DNA from: Limonium bicolor
Lineage: Eukaryota > Streptophyta > Magnoliopsida > Caryophyllales > Plumbaginaceae
NCBI GenBank assembly: GCA_023374045.1
Contig: CM041778.1
Span: 92,816,839 to 92,880,838 of the forward strand
Direction: 5' to 3'
Length of the DNA stretch: 64,000 bases
This document shows, one piece after another, positions 7,399 to 19,698 of the stretch. The position numbers were made by a program, and so were the translations under genes. The notes under the pieces are model-generated. The model saw only the letters and a program-made list of their open reading frames with translations, had not been told where the DNA came from and did not search any database. Each line of letters opens with the position of its first letter. Position 1 is the first letter of the stretch.

Positions 7399-10300
7399 GT
7401 TGTGGACTCGGTACCGAAGGTAACCTGAGTATCCTCACCGAAGCACAAGCCGGCAGAAGCGGCACCATCCTAACGGGAACATTCCCAGTAAACGGCATCG
7501 AAGCCTCAGTATTATTCGACTCCGGCGCCTCTCACACCTTTGTATCACCATCATTCGCTACAAGGTTGGGGCTAGACGCAGATGAGCTACCAAACTTCTT
7601 GGTTACTCTCCCGTCGAAGGAGCGAGTAAAATGCACTAAGTATTATCACACCGCCACCACCATTCAAATCAAAGGTGAAGCGTTTCCCATTTCCTTCATC
7701 GAATTCAACGGATTGGGATTCGACTTGATAATTGGAATGAACTGGTTGGAGCGGCACAAGGGACGGATCCTATGCGCCGAGCACCGCTTGCTACTCAAGA
7801 GTCCATCTGGGGTCACTGTTTCATACCGCCAGAGACCAAGAGAGCCTTCAACCACAGTCATCTCCGCGATGGCAATGTATCGGGAGCTCAGAAAAGGGCA
7901 CGAAGTATATTTATGTCACGTGCAAGACCTGGAGAGAGATCCAGAGTTCAGTGACGAGGTAGCAGTAGTCTCAGAATTCCCTGATGTATTCCCCAAGGAG
8001 CTACCTGGTATGCCACCACAGAGAGCAGTAGAATTTGAAATCGACCTTGTACCAGGTACTGGTCCCATTGCTAGGGCACCATACCGTATGGCACCAGCAG
8101 AAATGGCAGAACTCAAAGAACAATTACATGACCTTCTCGACAAAGGGTTTATACGCCCGAGCGTATCACCCTGGGGAGCACCGGTCCTCTTCGTGAAGAA
8201 GAAGGACGGTAGCCTCCGCCTCTGCATCGACTACCGCGAATTGAATGCGGTCACTGTAAAGAACAAGTACCCATTGCCACGCATCGACGACCTGTTCGAT
8301 CAGTTGAAGGGAGCATCCGTCTTTTCTAAGATTGATCTCCGATCTGGCTACCACCAAATTGCTATCAAAGAGCAAGACATTCAGAAAACAGCATTCCGAA
8401 CAAGATATGGCCACTACGAATTCACGGTGATGCCATTCGGTTTGTCTAATGCACCAGCCAAGTTCATGGACCTAATGAATCGGTTATTCAGTGATCAGCT
8501 GGACACTTCGGTAGTAGTATTCATCGACGACATCCTTGTGTATTCGAAGTCACCAGAAGAGCATGAAAACCATTTGAGAAGAGTACTTGAGACCCTGCGC
8601 GAGAACCAGCTGTATGCGAAGTTCTCCAAATGCGAGTTTTGGCTAGATCAGGTATCATTCCTTGGTCATGTCATATCGAGCGCGGGTATATCAGTAGATC
8701 CATCTAAAATCGAAGCAGTGCGATCATGGCCTAGACCTAAGACTGTTACCGACATCCGGAGCTTTCTTGGTTTGGTTAGCCGGTTATTACCGAAGGTTTG
8801 TAAAGGACTTCTCCAAAGTCGCTAAGCCCATGACGTCACTCATGAAGAAAGATGCACCCTTTGTATGGACAAAGGAGTGCGAACTATCCTTCCAGACACT
8901 GAAAGACTCATTGACCTCAGCGCCAGTTCTCACACTTCCAGAGGGCACAGAGGGATTTGAGGTGTATTGTGATGCATCGGGTAAGGGAATGGGATGCGTG
9001 CTCATGCAGCATGGCAAGGTGGTAGCCTATGCTTCTCGCCAACTGAAAAAGCATGAGGAGAATTACCCGACACATGATCTAGAGTTAGGAGCCATTGTCT
9101 TCGCCTTGAAGATATGGCGACACTATCTCTATGGGGTAAGCATCACCATCTACTCCGACCACAAAAGCCTGCAGTACGTATTTACCCAGAAAGAGCTGAA
9201 TTTAAGACAAAGGAGGTGGATGGAGTTCCTATCAGACTATGACATCAACCTCCAGTATAAAGAAGGGAAGGCAAACGTTGTAGCCGACGCCCTGAGTCGT
9301 CGAGCACACTCGCTCCATTCGCTACTCGCTTCTTTCTAGCTTGGTTGACGAGGTGCGAGACGCTCAGTTGAGCGACCCTTACTTCACAGAGATCAGACAG
9401 AAAATCACAGATGGTACCTTCGAGAACCGAAAGTACGACTTCAAACTGCATGAAGATGGTCTGATCCGATTGAATGGCAGATTATGCGTCCCCCGAAGCA
9501 ATGCTGAGCTAAGGGATCGCATTCTGCGAGAGTCACATTGTTCCACATTGCATGTCCACCCGGGAGCCTCTAAAATGTACAAAGACATGAAGAGGTACTT
9601 CTGGTGGCAAGGAATGAAATCAGACGTGACTGAATATGTTCTGAGGTGTCTCACCTGCCAGAAAGTGAAGTTTGAGCACCGAAGACCGGGAGGAATGGTG
9701 CAATCCATGCCCATTCCGGAGTGGAAATTCCACGATATCTCTATGGATTTTGTTGTTGGACTCCCACCTGCTAGGGGAGGACTCAACATGATCTGGGTAG
9801 TAGTCGATCGCCTCACCAAGGTTGCCCGATTCATACCGATGAAGGACACTTGGAAGGTGGCGAAGCTCGCAGAGCTATTCGACAAGGAGATCATCCGACA
9901 CCACGGAGTTCCGAAAACCATTGTATCTGACCGCGACACCAGGTTTCTTTCGAGATACTGGAGAGCAACACGGGAAGCGCTTGGTACCGAGTTGAAGCTT
10001 AGCACCGCCTTCCACCCACAGACTGACGGTCAGACAGAAAGGACCATCCAGACACTAGAGGACATGCTTAGGGCATGCGCCTTAGACTTTCAGGGGAGCT
10101 GGATTGAAAAGCTTCATCTTATCGAGTTTTCGTATAACAATAGCTATCATGCTTCGATTAAGATGTCGCCATTCCAAGCCTTGTATGGTAGACCTTGCCG
10201 TACCCCGTTGTGTTGGGATGAGTCAAGCGAAGCGGTCATCATAGGACCGGAGTATTTGGAACAAGTACAAGCTGAGGTACAACAAATCCGAGCTAATATG

Positions 10301-10786
10301 AAGGCAGCCCAAGATAGACAGAAATCCTATGCGGATGTGCGACGACGCGACCTGGAGTTCGCCGTGGGCGACCAAGTGTTCTTGCGTGTCTCACCTATGA
10401 AGGGTGTCTTTCGATTTGGCCAAAAGGGCAAACTGAGCCCGAAATTTGTAGGCCCGTATGCCATTACCGAGAGGATTGGAGCCGTAGCTTATAGGCTAGC
10501 ATTGCCTGAAGAATTGGGGCGTGTTCATGATGTCTTTCATGTATCACAACTCAAGAAATACATAGCCGACCCCTCTCATGTATTAGAACCCGAACACTTA
10601 TCCCTAGAGCCGACGATGAGATATGTCGAGACTCCATTGCGAATCCTTGATACAAAGACAAGAGACACTCGCCATAAATCTGTACGAATGGTGAAGGTCT
10701 TGTGGTCTAACCACGATGTCGAGGAAGCGACTTGGGAACTAGAGGACGCCATGAAGGCGAAGTACCCGAATCTATTTGTAGACTAG
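7399..10786 (+). CDS. pol: Element A pol: protease, RT, RNase H, integrase, chromodomain-like tail
   Basis: This is the pol polyprotein of a Tekay-like chromovirus, which copies element RNA into DNA and inserts it. From the splice acceptor: protease with [11 protein letters not shown] and [16 protein letters not shown] from [15 protein letters not shown] through [29 protein letters not shown] and the catalytic [11 protein letters not shown]; RNase H with YCDAS, DLELGA, YSDHKSL and VADALSR; integrase with an HHCC zinc site ending CLTCQK, and DDE residues in [15 protein letters not shown] and TDGQTERT. The C-terminus [19 protein letters not shown] is the chromodomain-like tail typical of the Tekay/Del group. 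Two frameshifts, near 8776 (RT/RNase H border) and near 9335 (before integrase), break an otherwise intact frame. All catalytic residues seen are kept, so it is only mildly decayed or carries sequencing indels. The stop is at 10784-10786. Confidence 0.9.
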
Positions 10787-10811
10787 ATGTCTAGTATCCG
10801 TATAGCACGGA

Positions 10812-10845
10812 GGGTACGGGGCGTACCCCTTTTAAGGGGGGTAGA
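10812..10845 (+). other. Second polypurine tract with upstream hairpin (element A)
   Basis: Just after the pol stop, GGTACGGGGCGTACC can fold on itself and is followed by CCTTTT and AAGGGGGGTAGA (10834-10845). That 12-mer is identical to the core of the true polypurine tract at 11269. Elements B (57152-57163) and C (41677-41689) have the same arrangement. Confidence 0.6.
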
Positions 10846-11268
10846 GCCTTTTGCTTTTGCATTGCTTCGGGTTAGCATTGCGTAGTATGTATGCATTGTA
10901 GTTGTATTTTATTGGCACAAAGTAGTGCTAGTAGTACTCGGTATGTAATACAAGGAGTATGACATGCGTATGGTATGTATGTAATGAGTAATGCACTTGT
11001 GTTGTACGGTATATGACACGAATGACATTGTGAAGTGTATTGTGTATGTATTGTGGGTGTGCAATTGGATGAGTAATGTGTATGAATTGAGTATTATGTA
11101 TGGCATTGGAATTGAATATGATGTATGGTATCTGAATTGTGTATGCTGGTAGTGTAAGAGTTGTGAACACCTTGTAAGGTGGTAGTAGTATGCATTATGG
11201 CAATTCGTTTGCCAAATGAGTAAAACAGTAAACCGTAACCTTGAGCAACTTTGAGGGCAAAGTTTCTT
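10846..11268 (+). other. Element A 3' untranslated internal region
   Basis: About 420 bases of TATG/GTAT-rich sequence lie between the two polypurine tracts. Near the end, ACTTTGAGGGCAAAGT is an interrupted palindrome that also occurs in B (57408-57425) and, with one change, in C (about 43103). No gene is seen. Confidence 0.55.
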
Positions 11269-11281
11269 AAGGGGGGTAGAT
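11269..11281 (+). other. Element A polypurine tract
   Basis: AAGGGGGGTAGAT lies immediately before the 3' LTR start TGAAATACCCC, in the same place as in B and C. Confidence 0.85.
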
Positions 11282-13207
11282 TGAAATACCCCGTAATTAA
11301 AAACAGTGATTAATTAGGCTAATTATATTTTTAAAGGCTTAATTGCACTTAAATAAATACGAGGGAACAAATCCCGAAGAAAACGGACCTTTAAAATGGG
11401 TTAAAAGCATAAACGAACCTTAAAGCACGTTTCTCGAGGAAACCGGGAAAACGTGACTTTAAGCGGGTTAAATAGACTCGCAACAATTTTGGTCAACTAA
11501 ATAGTCACTAATAAATATTAGTGAAGCTTTAGAACCAATAAAATTAATTTAACGAGAAAATTCCGGAAAACGGGTACCGGTTAGTGAAAACTGTAACAAC
11601 CGGTAAGTTTTGGGGTGAGAATGCAAATAAAGAAACTTAGTGTGTCCACTTGTGTAAATAAAAGTAAAAAAAATCTGGTGGTGTATGGGTGTGGGCCGAT
11701 TTCCCCTCCTCTCACTCACTCTCTTAATTGTTTGTAACTCACAACAAGACAAAGAAAATAAAGAAAGAGAAGAAAAAGGACCCTCTCTCTCCTACTCCTC
11801 CTCTTCCCTCACGTTTTTCCTCCTTCTCTATTCTCTCTTTTCTCTATTTCCTTCCTTCCCTGCGACAGCCATGGAAGAATGAAGCCCCACAAAACTCTTC
11901 ACTTCTCTCATCTCTTTGAGTGCTCAAACTTCTCCAAACTCAACAAAAAAAAATATACCATTGTAATCCCCTCGCAAAGGAGAACGTTTTCATCCTTTCA
12001 AAAACTCAAAAGCTCTACTTTCGTTTTTGAGGGTATTCACCATTTGAAGATTCAAGTCCACCATTAGAAGCACCTTCACCTCCTCTTCATCTTGAGGTAA
12101 AAAGAAATTCGAAAATCCATGGTTTCTAGCCCTTGTTTGCATTATAAGAATTTTTGGATTTTGAACTCTTGGCTCTTTGTTGCTCCAGCCGATTTGGCTT
12201 CTTTGGTGGGCTAGAAACATTGTTCTCTTGCTAGTCAAGAACTACATTCAACCATTGTGAGGTAATATCCTTGTCTAAACCCTAAAACCTTAAATTCTAG
12301 GGTTAGTGCAAAAATGAATGTTAAATGGTAGTGTGTATTGGTATGGTGGTTGTAGTATTGTGCATTTTGTGAGGAAGAACCAAGAAGAAGGAAAGAAGAA
12401 GGAAGAGGAAAGAAAGAAAGTAACCTAACAAGACAAGGTAAATACTCTTACCTTGTGTTAGTTTGTGTATTGTAATGTAACAGTTTTTGAATTGTAAAAA
12501 TGAGTAAGGAATTAAGTAATGAGTAGCAAGTGTATTGTAGTATATGAAGAATGATATTGTAACAGTTTTGAAGTTTTAAATGAGTTTTAAAAGCTTGGGA
12601 AAACATTGGGTATTGAATGGGTATGCGTGCAGGATTTTATTGTTGTTGTAGTTGTATTGAGATGTGAGTATAATGTATTGAGTAAACAGGTGGTGAGAAT
12701 CGTATTATGTGAGCTGAAATAATGTGTGGAGTATGTTAAGAATATAGGGGAGACTATGCCCAAATTTTGTAGAAAGATGAGGACTTAGATTGTTAAGAAG
12801 AGGAAGTACTTGGAGAGTTGGAGATGAGTGTTTGTAGTTTGTAACAGATTTTGAAAGAAGTAAGTTAAGAGAATGGAACTAGGATGTGAGTAATGTATTT
12901 TGGATGCTAGGAATAGCATTAGTTGAGGGAGTGTTGGAGTATAAGAGTTGAGAGGAAAATCTGTAGCATAATGAGGAGAACTAAAATCTGTAGCATTAGA
13001 GTAAAGGAAAAATGTAAGTGTTGAATAGAGATGAGGAGAATTTGTGTAGATTGTGTAGGAATGGGGTAACAAGCATGGTGGGTGGACTAAGGTGATTTAG
13101 GGTGTCTAAATAGTGCTAAATCATGTGGGGAAGTATTGGTAAAGATTGGAGAAGCAATGGGTAAAGAATGCAATTGAAAACAAATTTTAAAACTGCAGTA
13201 CTGGGGC

Positions 13208-13600
13208 CGACCGGACCTGCGACCGGACTTGCAAGGTCGGTCGGGCCCAGGTTTACAAAGGCGGGGAAAGCTTCTGGAGTCGACCGGACTTGCGACCGGA
13301 CATGCAAGTCCGGTCGGACAGAAAAATTCTCCCGCCTGTAACCTACTGGAATGGACCGGACTTGCGCCGGACATGCAAGTCCGGTCGGCCAGAAAAATTT
13401 CCGTAATGCAACCTACTGGAATGGCCGGACTTGCGACCGGACATGCAAGTCCGGTCGGCCAGGAAAATTTTCGTAATGTAAGCTACTGGAATCGACCGGA
13501 CTTGCGACCGGACATGCAAGTCCGGTCGGGCCAGGAATTTTCGGTGCATATAGCTACTGACTTGGACCGGACTTGCGACCGGACTTGCAAGTCCGGTCGA
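13208..13600 (+). repeat. CCGG-rich inverted-word minisatellite in element A LTR
   Basis: About six units of 70-78 bp, each built around GACCGGACTTGCGACCGGAC followed by ATGCAAGTCCGGTCGG, so each unit can fold into a hairpin. Units are separated by a looser spacer (AAAATTTTCGTAATGTAA and variants). It is rich in CG and CCGG sites. Confidence 0.85.
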
Positions 13601-13606
13601 GTCTTC

Positions 13607-13631
13607 AAAAAAAAAAAAAAAAAAAAAAAAA
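13607..13631 (+). repeat. Run of 25 A
   Basis: A pure A tract directly after the minisatellite in the A 3' LTR. It is not at an element end, so it is not a poly(A) tail of an insertion that I can recognise. Confidence 0.9.
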
Positions 13632-15303
13632 GAGTATTTTTATAATATGATTATAGCAATCATATGGACATGTATATATACATATATACGCCTATATACA
13701 CATATGCATGTACATGTAGTAGTACATAACAATGAAATAGTAAAGGTAAGAAAGTAAAAATAAGAGTAGTGAGAACGGAATGGCTTAATAACCAAGTAAG
13801 AAGGTAATGAAGTAACAAGTATACATTGTAAGTGCCAATGTAGGAGCAAGTTAGATCAATAGATCATTGATCATAATACTCCATGTATGTATAGGAATTC
13901 AATAGTTGATCATCAAAGGACCCGGTAGAACGTAAACGACGGTGAACGGTATGATTTCCTCATGCCCTGTATCCTAACTTGGTTACCCCGATTTGTGTGC
14001 TTATGTGATCACCAACAAGATAAATGCATGAATCGGAATTATATTGCACATAATTGTGTTTGAACTATATTGTTCTTGTTTATTGCTCTTGAACATCTAG
14101 TTTATAATTCATGAAATGAATGAATAGAAATGAAGTGTATGTGTAAGTATGAGTACTTGTGTATTGTATGTATGTATGGAAGTAAGAATGGACTTCTACT
14201 AATTCCTAACAACCTAACTCCTAACATGAGTAATGAGTAAAATGGAATGAGTAGAAGCCCGATATAGTTTCGGCCACGCGTGAGGATAAGGAACCACAAG
14301 AGGTTGGAACCGAATCCTGGCTATGATCTTTTCCTTGGACCAATTCCCTTTGTATGGGTAGCATCCTGGATTAGTGTGCCATCGTAAAGCCCGGTGGTGG
14401 GAGATAGTACTCCCTGCCCGGAGGTCATACCGACTTAACTGGAAGTAAGTATGTAAGTATGTAAGTATTGTAATGTATTGGTCTTGACTATTGTAAGTCA
14501 TTGACCCGGAGTGAAAGAGTATTGAACATCCGATTAACCCGGGTGTGTAATAAGGCTAACTGGACCTTTGTGGTATTGGAGAATTGTGTCTCCGTAATGC
14601 GGTGAGTATTCGGTAAGTATAACGGTTGACTTGTATTGTCTTCCATGCTTGTATGTGTTGTATGAATGTATGCCTTGAAATGAATGTATTAATTTGTATT
14701 GTATAAAGCATGTATGTATGTATGTATGAAACGAACCGCATGTATACGACCAAATAGTTGGCGTACCCTCGCTAGTACGCGGGGTATGCGGTTATCATGT
14801 TCAGCGTAAGCTGACCCCCTCGGGAATGTTTTTACTCCACAGGTACCCGCGAGGCGTGATGGTAGAGTAAGGGCAGCATGTGATTCTTTTTGGGATGTAG
14901 TTGGTAGTATTAAAATAGCGTACCGAGTGGTACACGGCTAGAGCCTTTTGAGTAGCCGGTGTACCATGTGGTACACCATTTTGGGATGATGAATTTTACT
15001 TGGATAGTAAGGAGAGGTTGTATAAACCCTTCATTTATGGGAAGTAATATTGGATTGTAATTCATATAATTCGGTATACTCGGTAATCAATTGTAATCTA
15101 AGTATTTGGTATTGTAAAGTAAGTAGTATGTATTTGCTTATTCTAATTGTCAGACCGGGATGGTAAGTAGTGTAGCCTTGTTGATCTTGGATGGTTAACG
15201 GCATTGTATCACCCGCCGGAGTAAGTAAGTATTCCGCTGCGATTCTGGTAATTATGAGCAGGATTAGAGGAGTAAGAAAGGATTAGCGGTTGGGGTGTTT
15301 ACA

Positions 15304-17954
15304 GAATCTACATGGAAGATAGTATCAAGCCGGTGAGGCAGCCCCAGAGGCGATTAAACCCAAACCTGAAGGAAGTAGTAAAAGCTGAGTGTTGAAACTC
15401 TGGATGCAGGCATCATTTACCCCATCTCTGATAGCCGCTGGGTTTCTCCTGTGCAAGTTGTTCCCAAGAAAGGAGGAATAGTGGCGGTGCCCAATGATAA
15501 AGGTAAACTGGTGCCCCAAAGACAGACCACTGGCTGGAGAATGTGCATCGATTACCGTCGTCTGAATGAAGCCACAAGGAAGGACCACTTCCCGCTACCG
15601 TTTATTGATCAAATGTTGGAGCGGCTAGCTGGGCAAGAGTTCTAGTGCTTCCTTGATGGGTACAACGGTTATTTTCAGATTCCCATTACGCCAGAGGATC
15701 AGGAGAAGACCACCTTCACCTGCCCTTATGGCACTTTTGCATATCGGAGGATGCCATTTGGTCTTTGCGACGCTCCAGCCACATTTCAGCGATGTATGAT
15801 GGTGATTTTTAATGATTTATTGAGAAGAGCATAGAAGTCTTCATGGATGACTTCTCGGTATATGGCCAGAATTTTGATGTGTGTCTTGATCAGCTGGATC
15901 AGATACTAGGCAGATGTGAGGAGACCCATCTGGTTTTGAATTGGGAGAAGTGCCATTTCATGGTACATGAGGGTATAGTACTTGGACACAGGATCTCCAA
16001 AGATGGTATTCAGGTGGACAAGGCGAAGGTGGAAGTCATTGAGGGTTACCTCCTCCCACTTCAGTCAAGGGAGTTAGATCTTTTCTGGTCACGCAGGGTT
16101 CTATCGAAGGTTCATCCAGGACTTTTCCAAAATTGCGAAGCCCTGTCTGATCTTCTGCAGAAAGATGTAAAATTTCAATTCTCGAAAGAATGCTTGAAGG
16201 CCTTTCAAACTATCAAGAGTAAACTCGTCTCTGCCCCTATTGTGGTACCCCCTGACTGGTCTCTCCCTTTTGAGGTCATGACAGATGCTAGTGACTTTGT
16301 TGTTGGTGCTGTGCTCTGTCAGAGGAGAGATAAAATTTTGAGGGTTATCACGTACGCGAGTAAGACTCTGTCGAGGCTCAAAAGAATTACACCACCACTG
16401 AAAAAGAGCTACTTGCGGTGGTGTTTGCTCTGGACAAGTTCAGGCCCTATTTGCTAGGAAGTAAGGTAATTGCTCACACCGATCACTCTGCCTTGAAGTA
16501 CCTATTCCAAAACAATGATTCTAAGCCCAGACTCCTGAGATGGATCTTGCTTCTCCAAGAGTTCGACTTGGAAGTTGTTGATAAGCAAGGGAAGCAGAAT
16601 GGGGTTGCAGATCATTTATCTAGGCTTGAGACTCCAGATGATGGGGTCCCCATAAATGAATTCTTTCCTGACGAAACAGTCTTTGTAATTGGGAAAGTTA
16701 AAGAGCCATGGTATGCTGATCTGGCTAACTATCTTGCCTCTGGTTTGATTCCCCATGATCTAAGCTACAACCGGAGGAAGAAGTTTCTTTCTAAAGCCCG
16801 TCATTACGTTTGGGAGGACCCCTATCTCTTCAGAGTGTGTGCTGATGGTTTAATCAGAAGGTGTCTTCCCGATGAAGAGGTTAACAGTGTGATTGAGTTT
16901 TGCCATTCTCGAGAGGCAGGTGGTCACCATGGTCCTACAAGGACAGCTGCTAAAGTGTTAGAGTGTGGTTTCTACTGGCCCACTCTACACAAAGATGTCC
17001 ACCGCTTCTGTGCTCACTGTGATAACTGCCAGAGGATGGGGAACACTTCAAGAAGGCATGAGATGCCTCAGAAGGGAATCCTTGAAGTTGAGCTGCTTGA
17101 TGTATGGGGTATTGACTTTACTGGCCCATTCCCTTCCTCTCACGGAAACCACTACATCCTCGTTGCTGTAGATTATGTTTCCAAATGGGTTGAGGCAATC
17201 CCCTGCCCTTCTGCTGATGCTAGAACTGTGGTGAGATTCTTGAAGAAGAACATCTTTACTAGATTTGGTGTGCCAAGAGCTATCATCAGTGACGAAGGTT
17301 CTCACTTTTGCAACAAGGCTTTTGATTCCCTGATGACTAAGTACGGGGTGACTCATAAGGTTTCTTTACCTTATCATCCCCAAACTAATGGGCAAGCAGA
17401 AGTGAGTAACCGAGAGCTAAAATGGATTCTTCAGAAGACAGTCAACTCCTCCAGGAAAGATTGGTCTGTCAAGCTTGACGATGCTCTGTGGGCTTATAGA
17501 ACTGCATTCAAGACTCCCATTGGGATGTCTTCATTTAAGCTGGTGTACGGGAAGGCTTGTCATCTCCCAGTTGAGCTAGAGCACAGAGCTTATTGGGCTT
17601 TAAAAGCCCTCAACTTTGATTTACGTGATGCTGGAGAGAAGAGGCGATTTCAGCTTTCTGAGTTGGAAGAACTACGAGAACAGGCGTACGACAGCTCAAG
17701 GATTTATAAAGAGCGCACAAAAAGGATCCATGACCAAATGATTCAAAAGAGAGACTTCAAAGTGGGGGATATGGTGTTGCTCTTTAACTCCAGGCTACGT
17801 CTCTTTCCTGGGAAGCTGAAATCACACTGGGCAGGCCCCTTCAGAGTAGTGGGAGTCACTACCTATGGTGCCTACGACCTAGAAAACAGTCAGGAGAAGT
17901 ATTCAAAGTGAATGGTGCTCGACTAAAGAAGTACCTAGGCGATACCTTCTCTTA
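15304..17954 (+). pseudogene. pol: Element D (Athila) pol: RT, RNase H, integrase, broken
   Basis: This is the pol of an Athila-type Ty3/gypsy element, entered in the RT because element A is inserted just upstream. The RT starts with KPVRQPQRRLNP and VSPVQVVPKKGG, then TGWRMCIDYRRLNEATRKDH. A stop at 15643-15645 replaces an expected Tyr codon, and a one-base loss near 15820 precedes the catalytic FMDDFSVYG block. RNase H has VMTDASDFVVGAVL and a frame change near 16390. Integrase (about 16640-17890) is one long frame with an HHCC zinc site ([13 protein letters not shown] ... CAHCDNCQ) and DDE residues in [17 protein letters not shown] and [11 protein letters not shown]. Near 17890 the frame shifts; the other frame continues [15 protein letters not shown] to a stop at about 17954. 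The integrase core looks intact but the polyprotein cannot be made. Confidence 0.9.
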
Positions 17955-19698
17955 GCCTCCTACACCAGGTATATCCTTCATTGAAAGTTCTAATTCCATA
18001 AATTCTGTTTAGGCTATCCATACTGCAGCAGCCCCTCCCAAAACATCCAAGAAGCGCGCTCGCAATGGTATTTCAAACTGAAGAAAGCTATTGCTAGCTG
18101 CTGTGGCGGCCCTCCGTGATACTATCTGAAAGGTCTAGCCAGAGACCTTAACTCCGGGAAGCTTGGTGGAGGCAACCCACCGGTTTGTATCTCTTTTCAC
18201 TTCCTTAGTTTAGTCATTTATTTTACTCTTCTATTTTTGTGGTGCGTTAATAGCTATGTGCATATTGAAAGAGCCTTGGCTCTTATTTTCTACTAATAGC
18301 TTTATCTGTTTCCACTTGAGTTCTTCTGGCCTTGCAGATTCAAAAATTTCCAAGGAGCTAAATTAGTGCTTGGCTGAACTCAAGTGTGGGGGAATCATGA
18401 AGCATTACTCCTTAAAAGATCAGGGAGTGATTCTTACACCCTCACTCTTTGCTTTCTGTATTCTATGTGCCTACATTGATTTGCCTGTTTTATTGCTTTT
18501 GTGTGTTTAATTAGTTAGTCATTATCAAGTCTTCTGTGATATTGTTGGTGTTTACAATTTTTAAATTAAGAAATTATACACTATTATATATATATATATT
18601 TAAAAAAAGAGAATTTCAACGTGTCCGCATATGCGTCCGCGCATCACGCGGACACGTTATAAACAAAACCACGTCCGCATTGCGGACGCTTACACGGACA
18701 AAAATTCGAACCCCACATCTCTATTCCAGTCACGTCCGCAAACCGGACAGCTACACGGACGCAATTAACACCCGTCCGTTAACAAGACCGCCATCAGGAC
18801 GCTTGGAAATTCAAACGTGTCCGTATTACGGCCAGCTTTGCGGACGTGACTAAAAACGCTGATTTCTTCTTCTACTTCTCTGTTCTTCTTTTTTCTTCTA
18901 TTCTCTGTTTCCTCTTCGTCGAACTCGCGCCCGAAAAAAATCAAACTAAATCCTCTTCATCCTCACCTTCCATCACCACAACAATCACCGGTGACCACCG
19001 CAACCCTCTTCCTCACCATCACCACAACATCACCTTCATTTCTCTTTTTCTCCTCTGCCATCGCAACTCCACCGCCGCCCACCCGCAAACAACCTCCTCC
19101 TGCCCAGACGACACACCGCCCTCTTCACCACCGCCGTTCCTCGCCCAACACTAGCGCCGGCGCCACCATCGACGAAGTCCACCGAGACGACCAGCACAAC
19201 CCGGTGAATCAGGTTTTTCAATTTTTTTGGAAAATTTTGGTTCGATTCAAACCGAAAATGATGAAATAGATAGTGTTTGAGTATACTCGGTTATTACATG
19301 CAAATTAGGATAGTTCATCTGCGAACTCTGTGCGAAATCGTTGCAATTTGTGTGAAAATTATGTGATTTGGGGCGAATTCTGTCACCGCTTTCCGAATTG
19401 GGTTCTTGTCCGTCCGGACTTGCGTCCGCTCCAGCCCATCCGGACACAAGTCCGGACATGTTGAATTTTTGCAAAAAATTTTTGAATTTTATTTCTGTAT
19501 TTGCATCTTAATGTGTGATGTTATTTAAACTTAGTATTATGACTGTAAAGCCCTACATTGCCCTGTTAGCTAGCAATAACAAACTTTTGAGAATCTGAAT
19601 TACTATGGGCTCGTGTTTGTCAGTTTGTGTGTTCTTTGCCTTTCAGTATTACATCTATATATTGAATTTTCATTTCCTGACTGGCACACAATCAATAG
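17955..19698 (+). other. Element D spacer between pol and 3' ORF
   Basis: Non-coding Athila interior. It contains CAAGTGTGGGGGAA (18381-18394), identical in style to the Athila polypurine tract, a TA repeat (about 18585-18600), and a GTCCGC/GCGGAC array (18621-18848), with a smaller TCCGGAC cluster at 19411-19460. The TC-rich stretch at 18860-19150 encodes only low-complexity Ser/Pro peptides and I do not call a gene. Confidence 0.6.
18621..18848 (+). repeat. GTCCGC/GCGGAC inverted-word array in element D
   Basis: Repeated GTCCGCA...TGCGGAC pairs at irregular 20-50 base spacing. The same words recur in the D LTR at 22389-22726 and 23131-23181. Confidence 0.75.

Larger units (their letters stand above)
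11282..15303 (+). mobile_element. Element A 3' LTR
   Basis: The LTR begins TGAAATACCCCG after the polypurine tract and ends GGTTGGGGTGTTTACA (4022 bp). Its last ~1.17 kb matches 1-1279. A CT-rich, AG-poor stretch at about 11690-11870, followed by several AGGTAA donor-like sites, looks like a transcribed leader, so the promoter is probably just upstream. It contains a 6-unit minisatellite (13208-13600) and a run of 25 A. The flank GAATC (15304-15308) should be the target duplication, but the left copy is outside the window. The LTR interrupts the RT of the Athila element D. Confidence 0.9.

Noticed and set aside
13229..13645. Frame across the A minisatellite giving a repeated peptide
   Set aside because: Peptide repeats simply mirror the DNA repeat; both strands are open because unit lengths are near multiples of three.
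18536..19269. Ser/Pro/Thr-rich frames in element D spacer
   Set aside because: CT-rich low complexity, no conserved motif, overlapping frames.
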